A DNA stretch of 44,743 bases from Bacillota bacterium (GCA_021847575.1 JAJZQO010000015.1:1-44743); one strand, 5' to 3'; shown: positions 7,674 through 16,425, counted from the first letter of the stretch. The notes: generated by a model from the sequence alone, not told the origin. Numbers and translations: made by a program.

Positions 7674-8374
7674 GAGACTCCTCCAAGGACGCGGCACAGG
7701 AACGACGCGCTGCGTTCGACGAACGCCGCCGCATCCTGCTTCGGCACATGCTCATACGAAGGAACCATCTCAAACTCCTTCTCCCGACTGCCGATCCGCT
7801 CGAACAGCCGTCGCGAAGCCTCTGGGCGCACCGTAGGGTCGTGCGTCGATTGCAGCACGAGCGTCGGAACGCGCACCTTCGGGGCTTCGCCGGCGGATTC
7901 ACGCATCGCGCGCACCAGTTCTGCGACGGCATGCACGGAGACGCGATCCTCGGCTTCGGGACCAATCTTGATGAACGGGACCACCCGCCACAGGTACGGC
8001 GCGACCCACGCGGCCCTCCGGCGGGCCGCCGCGGCGGGGTTGACACAGACGACGGCCCGCACCGGGAAGCGAGCGGCCAAGTCTACGGCCAGCATGCCCC
8101 CGAGCGAAAGTCCCAAGACGGCCACACCGCTCCCCGGTCTCTCGTCCACGAGTTCCAGGAGAGCGAGCTCCGCGCTGCGCCGCCAGGCGTGTGCCGTGGC
8201 ATTGGCCATCTCTCGCGCTCCGCCGCCATGTCCGGCCAGCCACGGCGCCGACACCCTGCATCCCTGCTCGGCCAGACGTCGGCCGAAGGGGGCGAGATCC
8301 GCAGGGACACCGCCGAAGCCGTGCACGAGCAGGACTCCCGGCCCGTCCTGTCCCCAGCGCAGGCCCTCTGGCAT
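7670..8374 (-). CDS. Est30/YvaK-type carboxylesterase
   Basis: A 234-residue alpha/beta hydrolase. The oxyanion-hole segment VLLVHGFGG is near residues 14-22. The nucleophile elbow is GLSLGG. The acid is in QSTHDPTV and the histidine in PSYEHVPKQD. The family cleaves short acyl esters in the cytosol; the physiological substrate is unknown. The position between secG and rnr is the one occupied by the YvaK/Est30 carboxylesterase in Bacillus relatives, which supports the assignment. Start is ATG at 8374, six bp after the secG stop; its own stop overlaps the rnr GTG. Confidence 0.9.
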   Translation of the reverse strand: MPEGLRWGQDGPGVLLVHGFGGVPADLAPFGRRLAEQGCRVSAPWLAGHGGGAREMANATAHAWRRSAELALLELVDERPGSGVAVLGLSLGGMLAVDLAARFPVRAVVCVNPAAAARRRAAWVAPYLWRVVPFIKIGPEAEDRVSVHAVAELVRAMRESAGEAPKVRVPTLVLQSTHDPTVRPEASRRLFERIGSREKEFEMVPSYEHVPKQDAAAFVERSASFLCRVLGGVS

Positions 8375-8380
8375 GCCCCG

Positions 8381-8608
8381 CTAGAAGCCGGCGCGCGCCA
8401 TCACCAGGGAAAGCGCGAAGAAGATGAACGCCAGCACCGCCGTGGCCCTTGCTAGGCTCTCGTCGATGCCGCGCCGGCGGCCGAAGAACGTGTCGCTGGA
8501 ACTGCCGAACGAACCCGTGAAGCCCGGAACGCGGGCGGACTGCAGCAGGATGCTGACTACGAGCAGGATCGCCACCAGGATATAGACGATGAGACCCAAG
8601 GTCTTCAA
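8381..8608 (-). CDS. secG: Preprotein translocase subunit SecG
   Basis: A 75-residue membrane protein with two transmembrane segments (about 5-22 and 54-70) joined by a GFTGSFGSSSDTFFGRRRG loop, the typical SecG layout. It is an auxiliary part of the SecYEG channel that assists the SecA cycle. The start is TTG at 8608 (MKTLGLIVYILV), with GGTGA seven bases upstream. In-frame sequence further upstream runs into the enolase gene and is not SecG-like. It sits 25 bp after eno and 6 bp before the esterase, as in Bacillus. Confidence 0.92.
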   Translation of the reverse strand: MKTLGLIVYILVAILLVVSILLQSARVPGFTGSFGSSSDTFFGRRRGIDESLARATAVLAFIFFALSLVMARAGF

Positions 8609-8633
8609 ACGACGTTCACCATCCAAATCTTCT

Positions 8634-9929
8634 CTACTTGGCTGAGTGTAGCACCCCTGCACCGGCACGCACAAGCGAACCGGCGTAGCGCTGGGACTCG
8701 CCGAGCTCGTCGGCAATGCGCAGGAGTTCGTTGTACTTGGCGACGCGCTCGCCGCGCGCGGGTGCGCCGGTCTTGATCTGTCCCGCGCCGGTCGCCACCA
8801 CAAGGTGCGCGATCGTGGCGTCATCGGTCTCTCCGGAGCGGTGGGAAACGAGCGCACTGTAACCGCCCCGCCGCGCGACGGCCATCGTCTCGAGCGTCTC
8901 GCTGAGGGTACCCACCTGGTTCAGCTTGATCAGGATACTGTTGGCCGCGCCCTCCGCGATGCCCTGCTGGAGTCGCTCCTCCTGCGTAACGAAGATGTCG
9001 TCGCCACAGATCTGCACGTCGCGGCCGATCGCCTGCGTCAGTTGCCTGAAGCCTGCGAAGTCCTCCTCGGCGAACGGATCCTCGATCAGCACGATCGGGT
9101 AGGTGCGTGCCCACCGGCTGTAGATCTCGACAGCCTCCTCGGCGCTGCGCAGCTCGCCGTTCAGGCGGTAGCGCCCATCCTCCAGGAGTTCGCTGGCAGC
9201 GCAATCGATCGCCAGCGCGACGTCCTCGCCCGGCCTGAGGCCGGCCGACTCGATCGCCCGCACGAGGAACTCGATCGCGGCCTCGTCGCTGGGCAGGTCG
9301 GGGGCGAAGCCGCCCTCGTCGCCGACGGCCGTCGCAAGTCCCTGCTTCTTCAGGACGGTCTTGAGGGTGTGGTAGACCTCGGCACCGTAGCGCACCGCGT
9401 CGGCGAACGTGGGGGCGCCGTGCGGCACGAGCATGAACTCCTGCACCCCAACGTTGTTGTCCGCGTGCCTGCCGCCGTTGATCACGTTCATGAACGGCAC
9501 CGGCAGCAGGGTGGCGCCGACGCCGCCGAGATAGCGGTAGAACGGCAGTCCGGCCGCAGCCGCGGCGGCGCGGGCGACCGCGAGGCTGACGCCGAGGATG
9601 GCGTTCGCGCCGAGGCGCGACTTCTGCTTCGTGCCGTCCAGCTTGATCAGCAGGCGGTCGACGGCCGCCTGGTCGAAGGCGTCCATACCCTGCAGCTCCG
9701 GCGCGATTAGGCGCTCGACGTTGCCAACCGCCGTGCGCACGCCCAGCCCGTGGTAGCGCCTGGGGTCGCCGTCGCGCAACTCGGTCGCCTCGTGCTTGCC
9801 GGTGGATGCCCCGGACGGCACGATCGCGCGCCCGCGCGATCCATCGCCAAGCCGCACCTCCACCTCGACGGTCGGGTTGCCACGGGAATCGAGCACTTCG
9901 CGCGCGCGCAGGTCCGTGATCCTGGTCAT
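8634..9929 (-). CDS. eno: Enolase
   Basis: A 431-residue phosphopyruvate hydratase that converts 2-phosphoglycerate to phosphoenolpyruvate. Full family pattern: [14 protein letters not shown] at the N-terminus, the [16 protein letters not shown] loop, VGDEGGFAP, the metal ligands in [21 protein letters not shown] and ICGDDIFVT, the catalytic lysine in [14 protein letters not shown], and SHRSGETDD near the end. The ATG at 9929 overlaps the gpmI stop as ATGA. It is the last glycolytic gene in the gap-pgk-tpiA-gpmI-eno run. Confidence 0.98.
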   Translation of the reverse strand: MTRITDLRAREVLDSRGNPTVEVEVRLGDGSRGRAIVPSGASTGKHEATELRDGDPRRYHGLGVRTAVGNVERLIAPELQGMDAFDQAAVDRLLIKLDGTKQKSRLGANAILGVSLAVARAAAAAAGLPFYRYLGGVGATLLPVPFMNVINGGRHADNNVGVQEFMLVPHGAPTFADAVRYGAEVYHTLKTVLKKQGLATAVGDEGGFAPDLPSDEAAIEFLVRAIESAGLRPGEDVALAIDCAASELLEDGRYRLNGELRSAEEAVEIYSRWARTYPIVLIEDPFAEEDFAGFRQLTQAIGRDVQICGDDIFVTQEERLQQGIAEGAANSILIKLNQVGTLSETLETMAVARRGGYSALVSHRSGETDDATIAHLVVATGAGQIKTGAPARGERVAKYNELLRIADELGESQRYAGSLVRAGAGVLHSAK

Positions 9930-11431
9930 CTCGAGGCACGCTCCTTCACGATCAGGCTCTCACCGGTCATCTCGGCCGGTCGCGGCAGGCCGAGGACAGC
10001 AAGGAGGGTCGGGGCCACATCGGCCAGGATGCCGTCGCGCAGGCTCTGTCCCGGCTCGGCTCCCGCCAGGAGCACGGGCACCAGATTGCGGCTGTGGGAT
10101 GTCTGCGGCCCGCCGCGCGCGTCGATCATCTCTTCCGCGTTGCCGTGGTCCGCGATCACCAGCACCTGTGCCCCCTGCTCCAGCAGGACGGGCAGGAGGA
10201 TCGAGAGCCCGCGGTCGACCGCCTCCACCGCAGCGATCGCAGCGGGGATCGATCCCGTATGGCCGACCATGTCGACGTTCGCGTAGTTGAGCACAAAGAG
10301 GTCCGGCGCGGACCGGCGGATGTGCTCCACAGCCTCGCTCGTCAGCTGCCCCGCCGACATCTCGGGCTGCAGATCGTACGTGGTCACCTTGGGCGACGGC
10401 ACCAGGACGCGCTCCTCGCCGGGAAACGGCTGCTCGCGGCCGCCGTTGAGGAAATAGGTGACGTGCGCGTACTTCTCGGTCTCGGCCATGCGCAACTGTC
10501 TCAGGCCCGCCCGGCTGACGACCTCGCCGATCGTGTTCTCGACCTCGAGCGGCCCGAAGACGCGCGGGAGCGGGAAGTCCGGATCGTACTCCGTCATCGC
10601 CGAGAGCGCGAACGCGCCCTCGGTTCGGCGAAAGCCGTCGAAGGCAGGGTCGGCGATGGCGCGTGAGATCTCCCGCGCGCGGTCGGCGCGGAAATTCCAG
10701 AAGAAGAACTGGTCCTGCGGCCTGGCGCCCTCGTACCAGTCGATCAGGGTCGGCGCGACGAACTCGTCGTCCTCACCCGCGTCGTACGCCATCTCGAGCG
10801 CCTGTGCGGCTGTTGCGACGCGGCGGCCCTTGCCGCGGACGATGGCGTCGTAGGCCTTCTCCACCCGATCCCAGCGCCTGTCGCGGTCCATCGCGTAGTA
10901 GCGGCCGCCGATCGTGGCGATGCGGGCGCCCGTCTCGGCGCAAACCGCCTCCAGGCGCGCGAGCGATTCGCCAGCGCTGCGCGGCGGCACGTCGCGGCCG
11001 TCCAGGATGGCGTGGACGAGCACCTCCTGTCCCTTGAGAAGGCGCACGAGGGCCAGGGCGTGATCGATGTGGGAGTGGACGCCGCCAGGCGAGAGGAGAC
11101 CGAGCAGGTGGACGCGCGGGGCTTGGCGCAGCGCGTCGAGGACGGTGCTGCGCTCGAGGCAGCCCTGCGCGATCGCCCGGCCGATGCGCGGCAGGTCCTG
11201 GTATACGACGCGTCCCGCGCCGATGTTGAGATGACCGACGTTCGAGTTGCCCATCTGGCCTTCCGTTAGCCCCACGGCCTCGCCATCGGTGCGCAGGCGC
11301 GCCATGGGCCAGCGTCCCGCGAGTTCGTGCCAGTACGGGGTACTGGCCTGGGCCACGGCGTTGCCTGGCCCCTCGGGCGCGATGCCCCAGCCATCCAGGA
11401 CGATGAGTCCAGCAGGCCGCCCGTTACGCAT
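9926..11431 (-). CDS. gpmI: 2,3-bisphosphoglycerate-independent phosphoglycerate mutase
   Basis: A 501-residue Mn-dependent enzyme of the alkaline phosphatase superfamily that interconverts 3- and 2-phosphoglycerate. LIVLDGWG gives the first metal aspartate (Asp13). [14 protein letters not shown] holds Ser63, the phospho-enzyme residue. [35 protein letters not shown] and [11 protein letters not shown] complete the set. Cofactor-independent mutases are the usual choice in spore formers. The start at 11431 overlaps tpiA by 8 bp and the stop overlaps eno. Confidence 0.97.
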   Translation of the reverse strand: MRNGRPAGLIVLDGWGIAPEGPGNAVAQASTPYWHELAGRWPMARLRTDGEAVGLTEGQMGNSNVGHLNIGAGRVVYQDLPRIGRAIAQGCLERSTVLDALRQAPRVHLLGLLSPGGVHSHIDHALALVRLLKGQEVLVHAILDGRDVPPRSAGESLARLEAVCAETGARIATIGGRYYAMDRDRRWDRVEKAYDAIVRGKGRRVATAAQALEMAYDAGEDDEFVAPTLIDWYEGARPQDQFFFWNFRADRAREISRAIADPAFDGFRRTEGAFALSAMTEYDPDFPLPRVFGPLEVENTIGEVVSRAGLRQLRMAETEKYAHVTYFLNGGREQPFPGEERVLVPSPKVTTYDLQPEMSAGQLTSEAVEHIRRSAPDLFVLNYANVDMVGHTGSIPAAIAAVEAVDRGLSILLPVLLEQGAQVLVIADHGNAEEMIDARGGPQTSHSRNLVPVLLAGAEPGQSLRDGILADVAPTLLAVLGLPRPAEMTGESLIVKERASR

Positions 11432-12170
11432 GCACCATCACCTCCAGCATGGCAAGGAAGGAAGCCGGGTCGAGCGAGGCGGAACCGACCAGCAGCCCGT
11501 CGATCAGCGGCTCCGCCATGAATCCCGCTGCGCTCGCCGGCGAAGTGGATCCGCCGTAGAGCAGCGCGATCCGGGCAAGCGCCGCCGCACCGCAGGCGGC
11601 CGCGATGCGCTCGCGGATCAGCCCCGCCGCCTCGCAGGCCTGCGCAGGCGTCGCGGGGGACCCGCTGCCGATGGCCCAGACCGGTTCGTAGGCGATGATC
11701 AGCCTCCCCGCCATTTCGCCGCGCAGCTCGCCCAGCACGGTGTCGACCTGCTGGGCTAGGCGCCTGGGCCCGCGTCCCGCGTCGCGCTCCGAGGCATCCT
11801 CCCCAACGCAGTAGACGGGGGTCAGTCCGGCCTGCCAGAGCGCAGCGATCTTGCGGGCCGCCATGCGGTCATCCTCGCAGGCGTAGCGCCGGCGCTCCGA
11901 ATGGGCGACCAGGGCGTAGGCACAACCGGCGTCGCGCAACTGGGCAGCCGACACCATCCCCGTGAAGGCTCCCTGCTCGGCCCAGCCGACATCCTGCGCG
12001 CCGAGCCCGAGCCGCAACCCGTCCCGGCGCAGAGCGGAGAGCGCGGTGAGCGGCGGGAAGACGAGCACCTCGGCCCGGTCGAGCCAGGGCGAGCGCTGCA
12101 CAACCTCGCACCAGGCCGAAGCCTCGGCGATCGTCTTGTACATCTTCCAGTTGGCCGCGAGAATGGCCAC
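11424..12170 (-). CDS. tpiA: Triose-phosphate isomerase
   Basis: A 248-residue TIM barrel that interconverts DHAP and glyceraldehyde-3-phosphate. Catalytic residues are visible: Lys9 in AANWKM, His90 in VAHSERR and Glu162 in AYEPVWAIG. The phosphate-binding YGGS and GLLVGSASL blocks are near the end. The GTG at 12170 begins one base after the pgk stop, with GGAG seven bases upstream inside the end of pgk. A longer in-frame reading from 12236 would run through pgk and adds nothing conserved. The common IIGHSERR block reads LVAHSERR here, a mild deviation. Confidence 0.96.
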   Translation of the reverse strand: MAILAANWKMYKTIAEASAWCEVVQRSPWLDRAEVLVFPPLTALSALRRDGLRLGLGAQDVGWAEQGAFTGMVSAAQLRDAGCAYALVAHSERRRYACEDDRMAARKIAALWQAGLTPVYCVGEDASERDAGRGPRRLAQQVDTVLGELRGEMAGRLIIAYEPVWAIGSGSPATPAQACEAAGLIRERIAAACGAAALARIALLYGGSTSPASAAGFMAEPLIDGLLVGSASLDPASFLAMLEVMVHA

Positions 12171-12171
12171 C

Positions 12172-13338
12172 TCAGTTCTCCAGGAGGCCTTCGATGCCGG
12201 GTAGGACCCGCCCTTCAAGAAACTCGAGCGAGGCACCGCCGCCCGTCGAGACGTGGCCCACCCGGTCCGCGACTCCCGCCGCGGCGAGGGCCGCCGCGGA
12301 GTCGCCGCCGCCCACCACGGTGTAGCCCTCGCACTGTGCCACGGCCCTGGCGATGGCGAGGGTGCCCTCGGCGAACGCGGCGCGCTCGTAGAGCCCGAGC
12401 GGACCGTTCCAGAACACGCGCCGCGCGCCGAGCACGATGTCGCGGTAGGCCGCCTGTGTCGCGGGACCGATGTCGACGATCATCTCGTCCTCCCCGACCT
12501 CCTCGACGTTCACCGGGTGGCCCGGGTCGGTGATGGCGCGCGTGGCCACGACGTCGATCGGCAGGTGGAAGCGGCCCTGGAAGCGGCGCATCAGGCCCCG
12601 CGCGACGTCGAGCTCGCCGGACTCGGCGAGCGAGCGGCCGATCGGCACGCCGCGCGCCTCGAGAAAGGTGTTGCCGAGCGCGCCGCCGATCAGCACCTCC
12701 TGGGCCTGCTGGGCAAGGTGCTCGATCACGCCGATCTTGTCCGCGATCTTGGCGCCACCGAGGATGAGCACGAACGGCTGCTCGCTGCCATGCATCAGCC
12801 TGTCGAGAGCCTGCACCTCCCGCTCGACCAGGAGTCCCGCGTAGCTGGGCATGATCGCGCTGATGGCGTGGGTGGAGGCGTGCGCGCGGTGGACGGCGCC
12901 GAATGCGTCCTCGACGAAGATATCGCCGAAGCGGGCGAGTTCGGCGGCGAAACCCGGGTCGTCCTTCGTCTCGCGCGGGTCGAAGCGCAGATTGTCGAGC
13001 AACAGCACGTCGCCGGGCGCGAGGCGCTTGACCTCGGCCTGGGCGGCGGCGCTCGTCGGCAGCCCCTGGGCGAAGCGCACGTCCGTCGAGAGCAGCTGGG
13101 AAAGGCGCTGCGCGACGGGGCCGAGGCTGAGCCCGTCCTCGATGTTGCCCTTCGGCCGGCCGAGGTGGGACATCAGCACGACCGCCGCGCCGCGCGCGCG
13201 CAGGGTCTCGACGGTCGGCAGCGAGGCCCGGATGCGCGTGTCGTCGCGGATCTTGCCATCCTCGAGCGGCACGTTGAGGTCGGACCGCACCAGGGCGAGA
13301 CCCACCTTGGGCGCGGTGCCCAGACTGCGCAGATTCAC
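12172..13338 (-). CDS. pgk: Phosphoglycerate kinase
   Basis: A 388-residue glycolytic kinase that makes ATP from 1,3-bisphosphoglycerate. It shows VRSDLNVPLEDGKIRDDTRI at the N-terminus, MSHLGRPKG, LLLDNLRFDPRE, the hinge FVLILGGAKIADKIGVI, and the C-terminal nucleotide loop VGGGDSAAAL with VSTGGGASLEFLEG. The GTG at 13338 overlaps the gap stop as GTGA and has AGGG seven bases upstream; the longer in-frame reading is inside gap. Length is normal. Confidence 0.97.
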   Translation of the reverse strand: MNLRSLGTAPKVGLALVRSDLNVPLEDGKIRDDTRIRASLPTVETLRARGAAVVLMSHLGRPKGNIEDGLSLGPVAQRLSQLLSTDVRFAQGLPTSAAAQAEVKRLAPGDVLLLDNLRFDPRETKDDPGFAAELARFGDIFVEDAFGAVHRAHASTHAISAIMPSYAGLLVEREVQALDRLMHGSEQPFVLILGGAKIADKIGVIEHLAQQAQEVLIGGALGNTFLEARGVPIGRSLAESGELDVARGLMRRFQGRFHLPIDVVATRAITDPGHPVNVEEVGEDEMIVDIGPATQAAYRDIVLGARRVFWNGPLGLYERAAFAEGTLAIARAVAQCEGYTVVGGGDSAAALAAAGVADRVGHVSTGGGASLEFLEGRVLPGIEGLLEN

Positions 13339-14342
13339 CCTGCCACCCTCTTCGCGATGTAACCTGCAAAGTCGACGAGGCGCGTCGCGTAGCCCCACTC
13401 GTTGTCGTACCAGGCGACCACCTTGGCCAGCTCGCCGACCTGCCCCGTGAGCAGCCCGTCGACGATCGCAGAGTGCGTGTCGCCGCGCAGGTCGCTGGAC
13501 ACGACCGGATCCTCCGTGTAGGCCAGGATGCCCTGCATCGGGCCTTCGGCGGCGGAACGCAGGGCCTGGTTGATGTCGGCGGCGGAGGCGGCCCGGCGCA
13601 GGTGGACGACGAGGTCGATCACCGAGACGACCGGCGTCGGCACGCGCAGGGAAAGGCCGTGGAAGTTCCTGCCCACCTCGGGCCAGACCGCCCCGACCGC
13701 CTTGGCGGCGCCCGTGGACGTCGGGATGATGTTCATCGCCGCCGCGCGCGCCCGCCGGAGATCCTTGTGCGACTTGTCGAGCAGGTTCTGGTCGCTCGTG
13801 TAGCTGTGCACCGTCGTCATCATGCCCTCCGCCACGCCAAAGGTGCGGTCGAGCACCTTCATCACGGGCAAAAGGCAGTTCGTGGTGCAGGACCCCATCG
13901 ACACCACCTGGTGGCCCAGGGGGTCGAACTCCTCCTCGTTGACGCCGAGCACGAACGTGGGTGCGGGGTGGACCTTCGCCGGAGCGGCGAGCACCACATA
14001 CCGCGCACCGCCCGAGAGGTGCGCCTTCGCGAGTTCAGGGTCGTTGAACTTCCCCGACGCCTCGATGACGAGATCGACACCCTCGGCGCGCCAATCGATG
14101 CGGGCGGGCTCGCGCTCGTGGAATGCGCGAATGCTCCGCCCGCCGACGTACAGATGATCGTCTTCGCTCCTGACTTCACCCGGGAACACGCCGTAGTTGG
14201 AGTCGTACTTGAAGAGATGCGCCATGGTTGCGCTCGGGCCAGGGCCATTGATGGCCACCACCTGTACATCCGAACGTCCCTCGGCAATTCTCAGCGCGCG
14301 ACGTCCGACGGCGCCGAATCCGGAGATGCCTACGCGCAGCAA
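13335..14342 (-). CDS. gap: Glyceraldehyde-3-phosphate dehydrogenase
   Basis: A 335-residue phosphorylating GAPDH. Cys152 (SMGSCTTNC) and His179 (TVHSYTSDQ) are the catalytic pair, and VAWYDNEWGY closes the protein. The cofactor end is unusual. The usual GxNGFGRIGR reads VGISGFGAVGRR. The acidic residue after Asn32 that selects NAD+ in glycolytic enzymes is Gly33 (AINGPG), resembling the GapB type that accepts NADP. It nevertheless heads the glycolytic operon and is the only gap in the window. The start is TTG at 14342 (MLRVGISGFG); a second TTG at 14369 is possible. Confidence 0.93.
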   Translation of the reverse strand: MLRVGISGFGAVGRRALRIAEGRSDVQVVAINGPGPSATMAHLFKYDSNYGVFPGEVRSEDDHLYVGGRSIRAFHEREPARIDWRAEGVDLVIEASGKFNDPELAKAHLSGGARYVVLAAPAKVHPAPTFVLGVNEEEFDPLGHQVVSMGSCTTNCLLPVMKVLDRTFGVAEGMMTTVHSYTSDQNLLDKSHKDLRRARAAAMNIIPTSTGAAKAVGAVWPEVGRNFHGLSLRVPTPVVSVIDLVVHLRRAASAADINQALRSAAEGPMQGILAYTEDPVVSSDLRGDTHSAIVDGLLTGQVGELAKVVAWYDNEWGYATRLVDFAGYIAKRVAG

Positions 14343-14377
14343 GCTGAAGACACTTCCTTCTTGTGCCAATATGGACA

Positions 14378-14407
14378 GAGACCGCCCCCATTATAGCGAA
14401 TGGTCTC
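14378..14407 (-). promoter_or_regulatory. gap operon -10 element within an inverted repeat
   Basis: A perfect minus-strand TATAAT (14395-14390) sits about 48 bp before the gap start. It is bracketed by a perfect 6-bp inverted repeat, GAGACC (14378-14383) and GGTCTC (14402-14407). I see no good -35 at 16-18 bp, so an activator or weak promoter is possible. The repeat placement suits an operator for a glycolytic repressor, but no regulator gene lies next to it. Confidence 0.5.
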
Positions 14408-14448
14408 GCCAAGATGCCACTTGGGCACATGCCATGACCCGCCAGTCG

Positions 14449-14483
14449 AAAAGGGACCGGCGGACATGCCGCCGGTTCCTTTT
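14449..14483 (-). terminator. Intrinsic terminator after glnA
   Basis: A 15-bp stem with one G-U pair (14449-14463 with 14469-14483, 5-base loop) flanked by A and T runs on both sides. It lies 10 bp after the glnA stop on the minus strand and separates glnA from the gap promoter. Confidence 0.88.
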
Positions 14484-14493
14484 GGTCCTGTGG

Positions 14494-15924
14494 TCAGATG
14501 TCGAGGTAGAGCTGGAACTCCATCGGCACGGGACGCAGGTTTACCGGGTGAAGTTCCTCGCGGCGCTTGTAGTCGATCCAGGCCTGGATCAGGTCCTCGC
14601 TGAACACGCCGCCCGCCGTCAGGAAGGCGTGGTCCTGCTCGAGCGCGGCCAGGGCTTCGCCGAGGCTGCCCGGCACCGCCTGCACCTTGGCCGCGTCCTC
14701 CGGCGACAGGTGGTAGATGTTCTTGTCCAGCGGGCCGAAGCCGAGCGCGGTCGGGTCGAGCTTGCGCCTGATGCCGTCCAGGCCGGCCATCAGCATCGCA
14801 GCGAATGAAATGTAGGGGTTGCCCGTCGCGTCCGGCGTGCGGAACTCGATGCGAACCGCCTTCGGGTTCTGCGAGGTGATCGGCACGCGGATCGCCGCGG
14901 AGCGGTTCCCCTTCGCGAACACCAGGTTCACGGGGGCCTCGAAGCCGGGCACGAGGCGCCGGTACGAGTTCGTGGTGGCGTTCGTCAGGCCCACGAGAGC
15001 CGGTGCGTGGCTCAGGATACCCGCGATGTAGTGCAGCGCCAGTTGCGAGAGGTGGCCGTAGCCCTCCTGGTCGTAGAACAGCGGCCGGCCGCCCTGGAAG
15101 ATCGACTGGTGCGTGTGCATGCCCGAGCCGTTGTCGCCGTAAAGCGGCTTCGGCATGAAGGTCGCGATGCGGCCGGAGCGCCTCGCCACGTTCTTCACCA
15201 CGTACTTGTAGAGCATGACGTTGTCGGCCGACGTGGTCAGGCGGTCGAAGCGGATGCCGATCTCGCTCTGGCCGGCGGTCGCCACCTCGTGGTGGTGGCG
15301 CTCGACCTCGATGCCGCACGCCTTCATCGTCCGCACCATCTCGCCGCGCAGGTCGGAGAGCTGATCGGTGGGGGCCACCGGCGCGTAGCCGGACTTCGGC
15401 CGGATGCGGTGCTGCAGGTTCGGCCCTCCGACATCGCCCGTCCCCCAGCTCGACTCGTCGGAGCCGATCGCGAAGAACGACTCTTCGGGGTTGACCTGGT
15501 AGCGGACGTCGTCGAACACGAAGAATTCGAGTTCCGGTCCGAAATAGGCCGTATCGCCAACGCCGCTCGCCGCGAGATGGGCCTCGGCCGCCTGCGCTAT
15601 GCGGCGCGGGTCGCGGGCGAAACGCTGCATGGCCGGGTCGTAGACGTCGCAGAGGATGGAGAGGGTCGGTCGCTCGTGGAATGGGTCCAAAAAGGCCGTA
15701 GCGGGGTCGGGGAGCATGATCATGTCGCTCTCCTCGATCTCCCGGAATCCCCGCAGCGAGCTGCCGTCGAACGGCACCCCCTCGGTGAAGTTCTCCGCCT
15801 TGAGCTCCTCGGCCGGCAGCGTGATGTGGTGCCAAGTGCCTGGCAGGTCGATCAGCTTCAGATCCACGAACTCGACCGCGCCGCTCTGCAGCATGGAAAG
15901 GATCTCGTCCCTAGTCATCGTCAT
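14494..15924 (-). CDS. glnA: Glutamine synthetase, type I beta-like
   Basis: A 476-residue type I glutamine synthetase that makes glutamine from glutamate, ammonia and ATP. PFDGSSLRGF, YFGPELEFFVFD, the ammonia/ATP region YGDNGSGMHTHQS, and KGNRSAAIRVP with RIEFRTPD are all there. The C-terminal part carries DKNIYHLSPED, aligning Tyr404 with the adenylylated tyrosine of enterobacterial (beta-type) enzymes, plus the beta-type ending GGVFSEDLIQAWIDYKRREE. Low-GC Firmicutes normally use the alpha type controlled by feedback and GlnR. The start overlaps the upstream MerR-type gene by 14 bp, so both are one operon. Confidence 0.96.
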   Translation of the reverse strand: MTMTRDEILSMLQSGAVEFVDLKLIDLPGTWHHITLPAEELKAENFTEGVPFDGSSLRGFREIEESDMIMLPDPATAFLDPFHERPTLSILCDVYDPAMQRFARDPRRIAQAAEAHLAASGVGDTAYFGPELEFFVFDDVRYQVNPEESFFAIGSDESSWGTGDVGGPNLQHRIRPKSGYAPVAPTDQLSDLRGEMVRTMKACGIEVERHHHEVATAGQSEIGIRFDRLTTSADNVMLYKYVVKNVARRSGRIATFMPKPLYGDNGSGMHTHQSIFQGGRPLFYDQEGYGHLSQLALHYIAGILSHAPALVGLTNATTNSYRRLVPGFEAPVNLVFAKGNRSAAIRVPITSQNPKAVRIEFRTPDATGNPYISFAAMLMAGLDGIRRKLDPTALGFGPLDKNIYHLSPEDAAKVQAVPGSLGEALAALEQDHAFLTAGGVFSEDLIQAWIDYKRREELHPVNLRPVPMEFQLYLDI

Positions 15925-16279
15925 CCTCCTCCACCTGTGGCTGATGCTCGCTCAGGACGCGCTCGAGCTCTGCGCGGTTCGACACCGGGTACAGCGAGCG
16001 CAGGGCGTGACCGGCCATCAGCCGGCTGCGCACATCGCTCTCGGGCTCCGCGGGCGTCTGCGCCCCGACGACCCGCCGCGCCGCGGACAGCGTCTGGCCT
16101 GACGCCAGGATGCGGCGGATCTCCAGGAGGCGTGCCACGTCGTTCTCGCTGTAGTAGCGTTGCCCACCGGAGGTGCGCCGCGGGGAGAGCATGCCAAGCT
16201 GTTCGTAGTAGCGGATCTGCCGCTCGCTCAGCCCGGTGCGCCGGCTCACGGCGCCGATCCCCATCGCCCGGTCTGCCAT
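15911..16279 (-). CDS. glnR: GlnR-like MerR family regulator
   Basis: A 122-residue DNA-binding protein. The MerR helix-turn-helix is at 7-75 (IGAVSRRTGLSERQIRYYEQLGML, then GGQRYYSENDVARLLEIRRIL). It closely follows the LSARQIRYYE helix of GlnR/TnrA. The C-terminal part is short and ends in VEEDDDD, unlike the longer inhibitory tail of Bacillus GlnR, so control by glutamine synthetase is uncertain. It precedes and overlaps glnA, the usual glnRA order, and is probably an autorepressor. AGGAGG stands seven bases before the ATG at 16279. Confidence 0.85.
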   Translation of the reverse strand: MADRAMGIGAVSRRTGLSERQIRYYEQLGMLSPRRTSGGQRYYSENDVARLLEIRRILASGQTLSAARRVVGAQTPAEPESDVRSRLMAGHALRSLYPVSNRAELERVLSEHQPQVEEDDDD

Positions 16280-16303
16280 CGGTGCACCTCCTCTCTGTCA
16301 GAT

Positions 16304-16333
16304 ATACTAGGTGCCTCCCACGGAATTGGTCAA
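16304..16333 (-). promoter_or_regulatory. Sigma-A type promoter of glnR-glnA
   Basis: On the minus strand, TTGACC (16333-16328) is separated by 18 bp from TAGTAT (16309-16304). The start is 25 bp before the glnR ATG, which leaves room for the AGGAGG site in the leader. Confidence 0.65.
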
Positions 16334-16338
16334 TCTTT

Positions 16339-16365
16339 TGTGAGGTTTTTCGCGCAAACTTCACA
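16339..16365. promoter_or_regulatory. Long inverted repeat upstream of glnR -35 (candidate operator)
   Basis: TGTGAGGTTT (16339-16348) and AAACTTCACA (16356-16365) form a 10-bp inverted repeat with one mismatch around a 7-base centre. It lies just upstream of the glnR -35. The outer TGTGA/TCACA half-sites resemble the TGTNA/TNACA halves of GlnR boxes, but here they are 17 bp apart instead of 7. It may be the site of this GlnR or serve the divergent ArsR-type gene. Confidence 0.55.
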
Positions 16366-16396
16366 TCGATCCCACTTGGGCGCTGCGACAGCCGCC

Positions 16397-16425
16397 TTGA
16401 CACCCAAAGTAGGTCTGTGCACTAT
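16397..16425 (+). promoter_or_regulatory. Promoter of the ArsR-DUF2087 gene
   Basis: A consensus TTGACA (16397-16402) is followed after 17 bp by CACTAT (16420-16425), a weak -10. The first of two palindromes begins at the last base of this -10. Confidence 0.5.

Noticed and set aside
5955-8384. Very long plus-strand open frame (809 codons) opposite rnr and the esterase, with similar long frames opposite many genes.
   Set aside because: High GC makes stops rare in all frames. This one has no conserved motifs and lies opposite genes with clear catalytic residues and ribosome sites.
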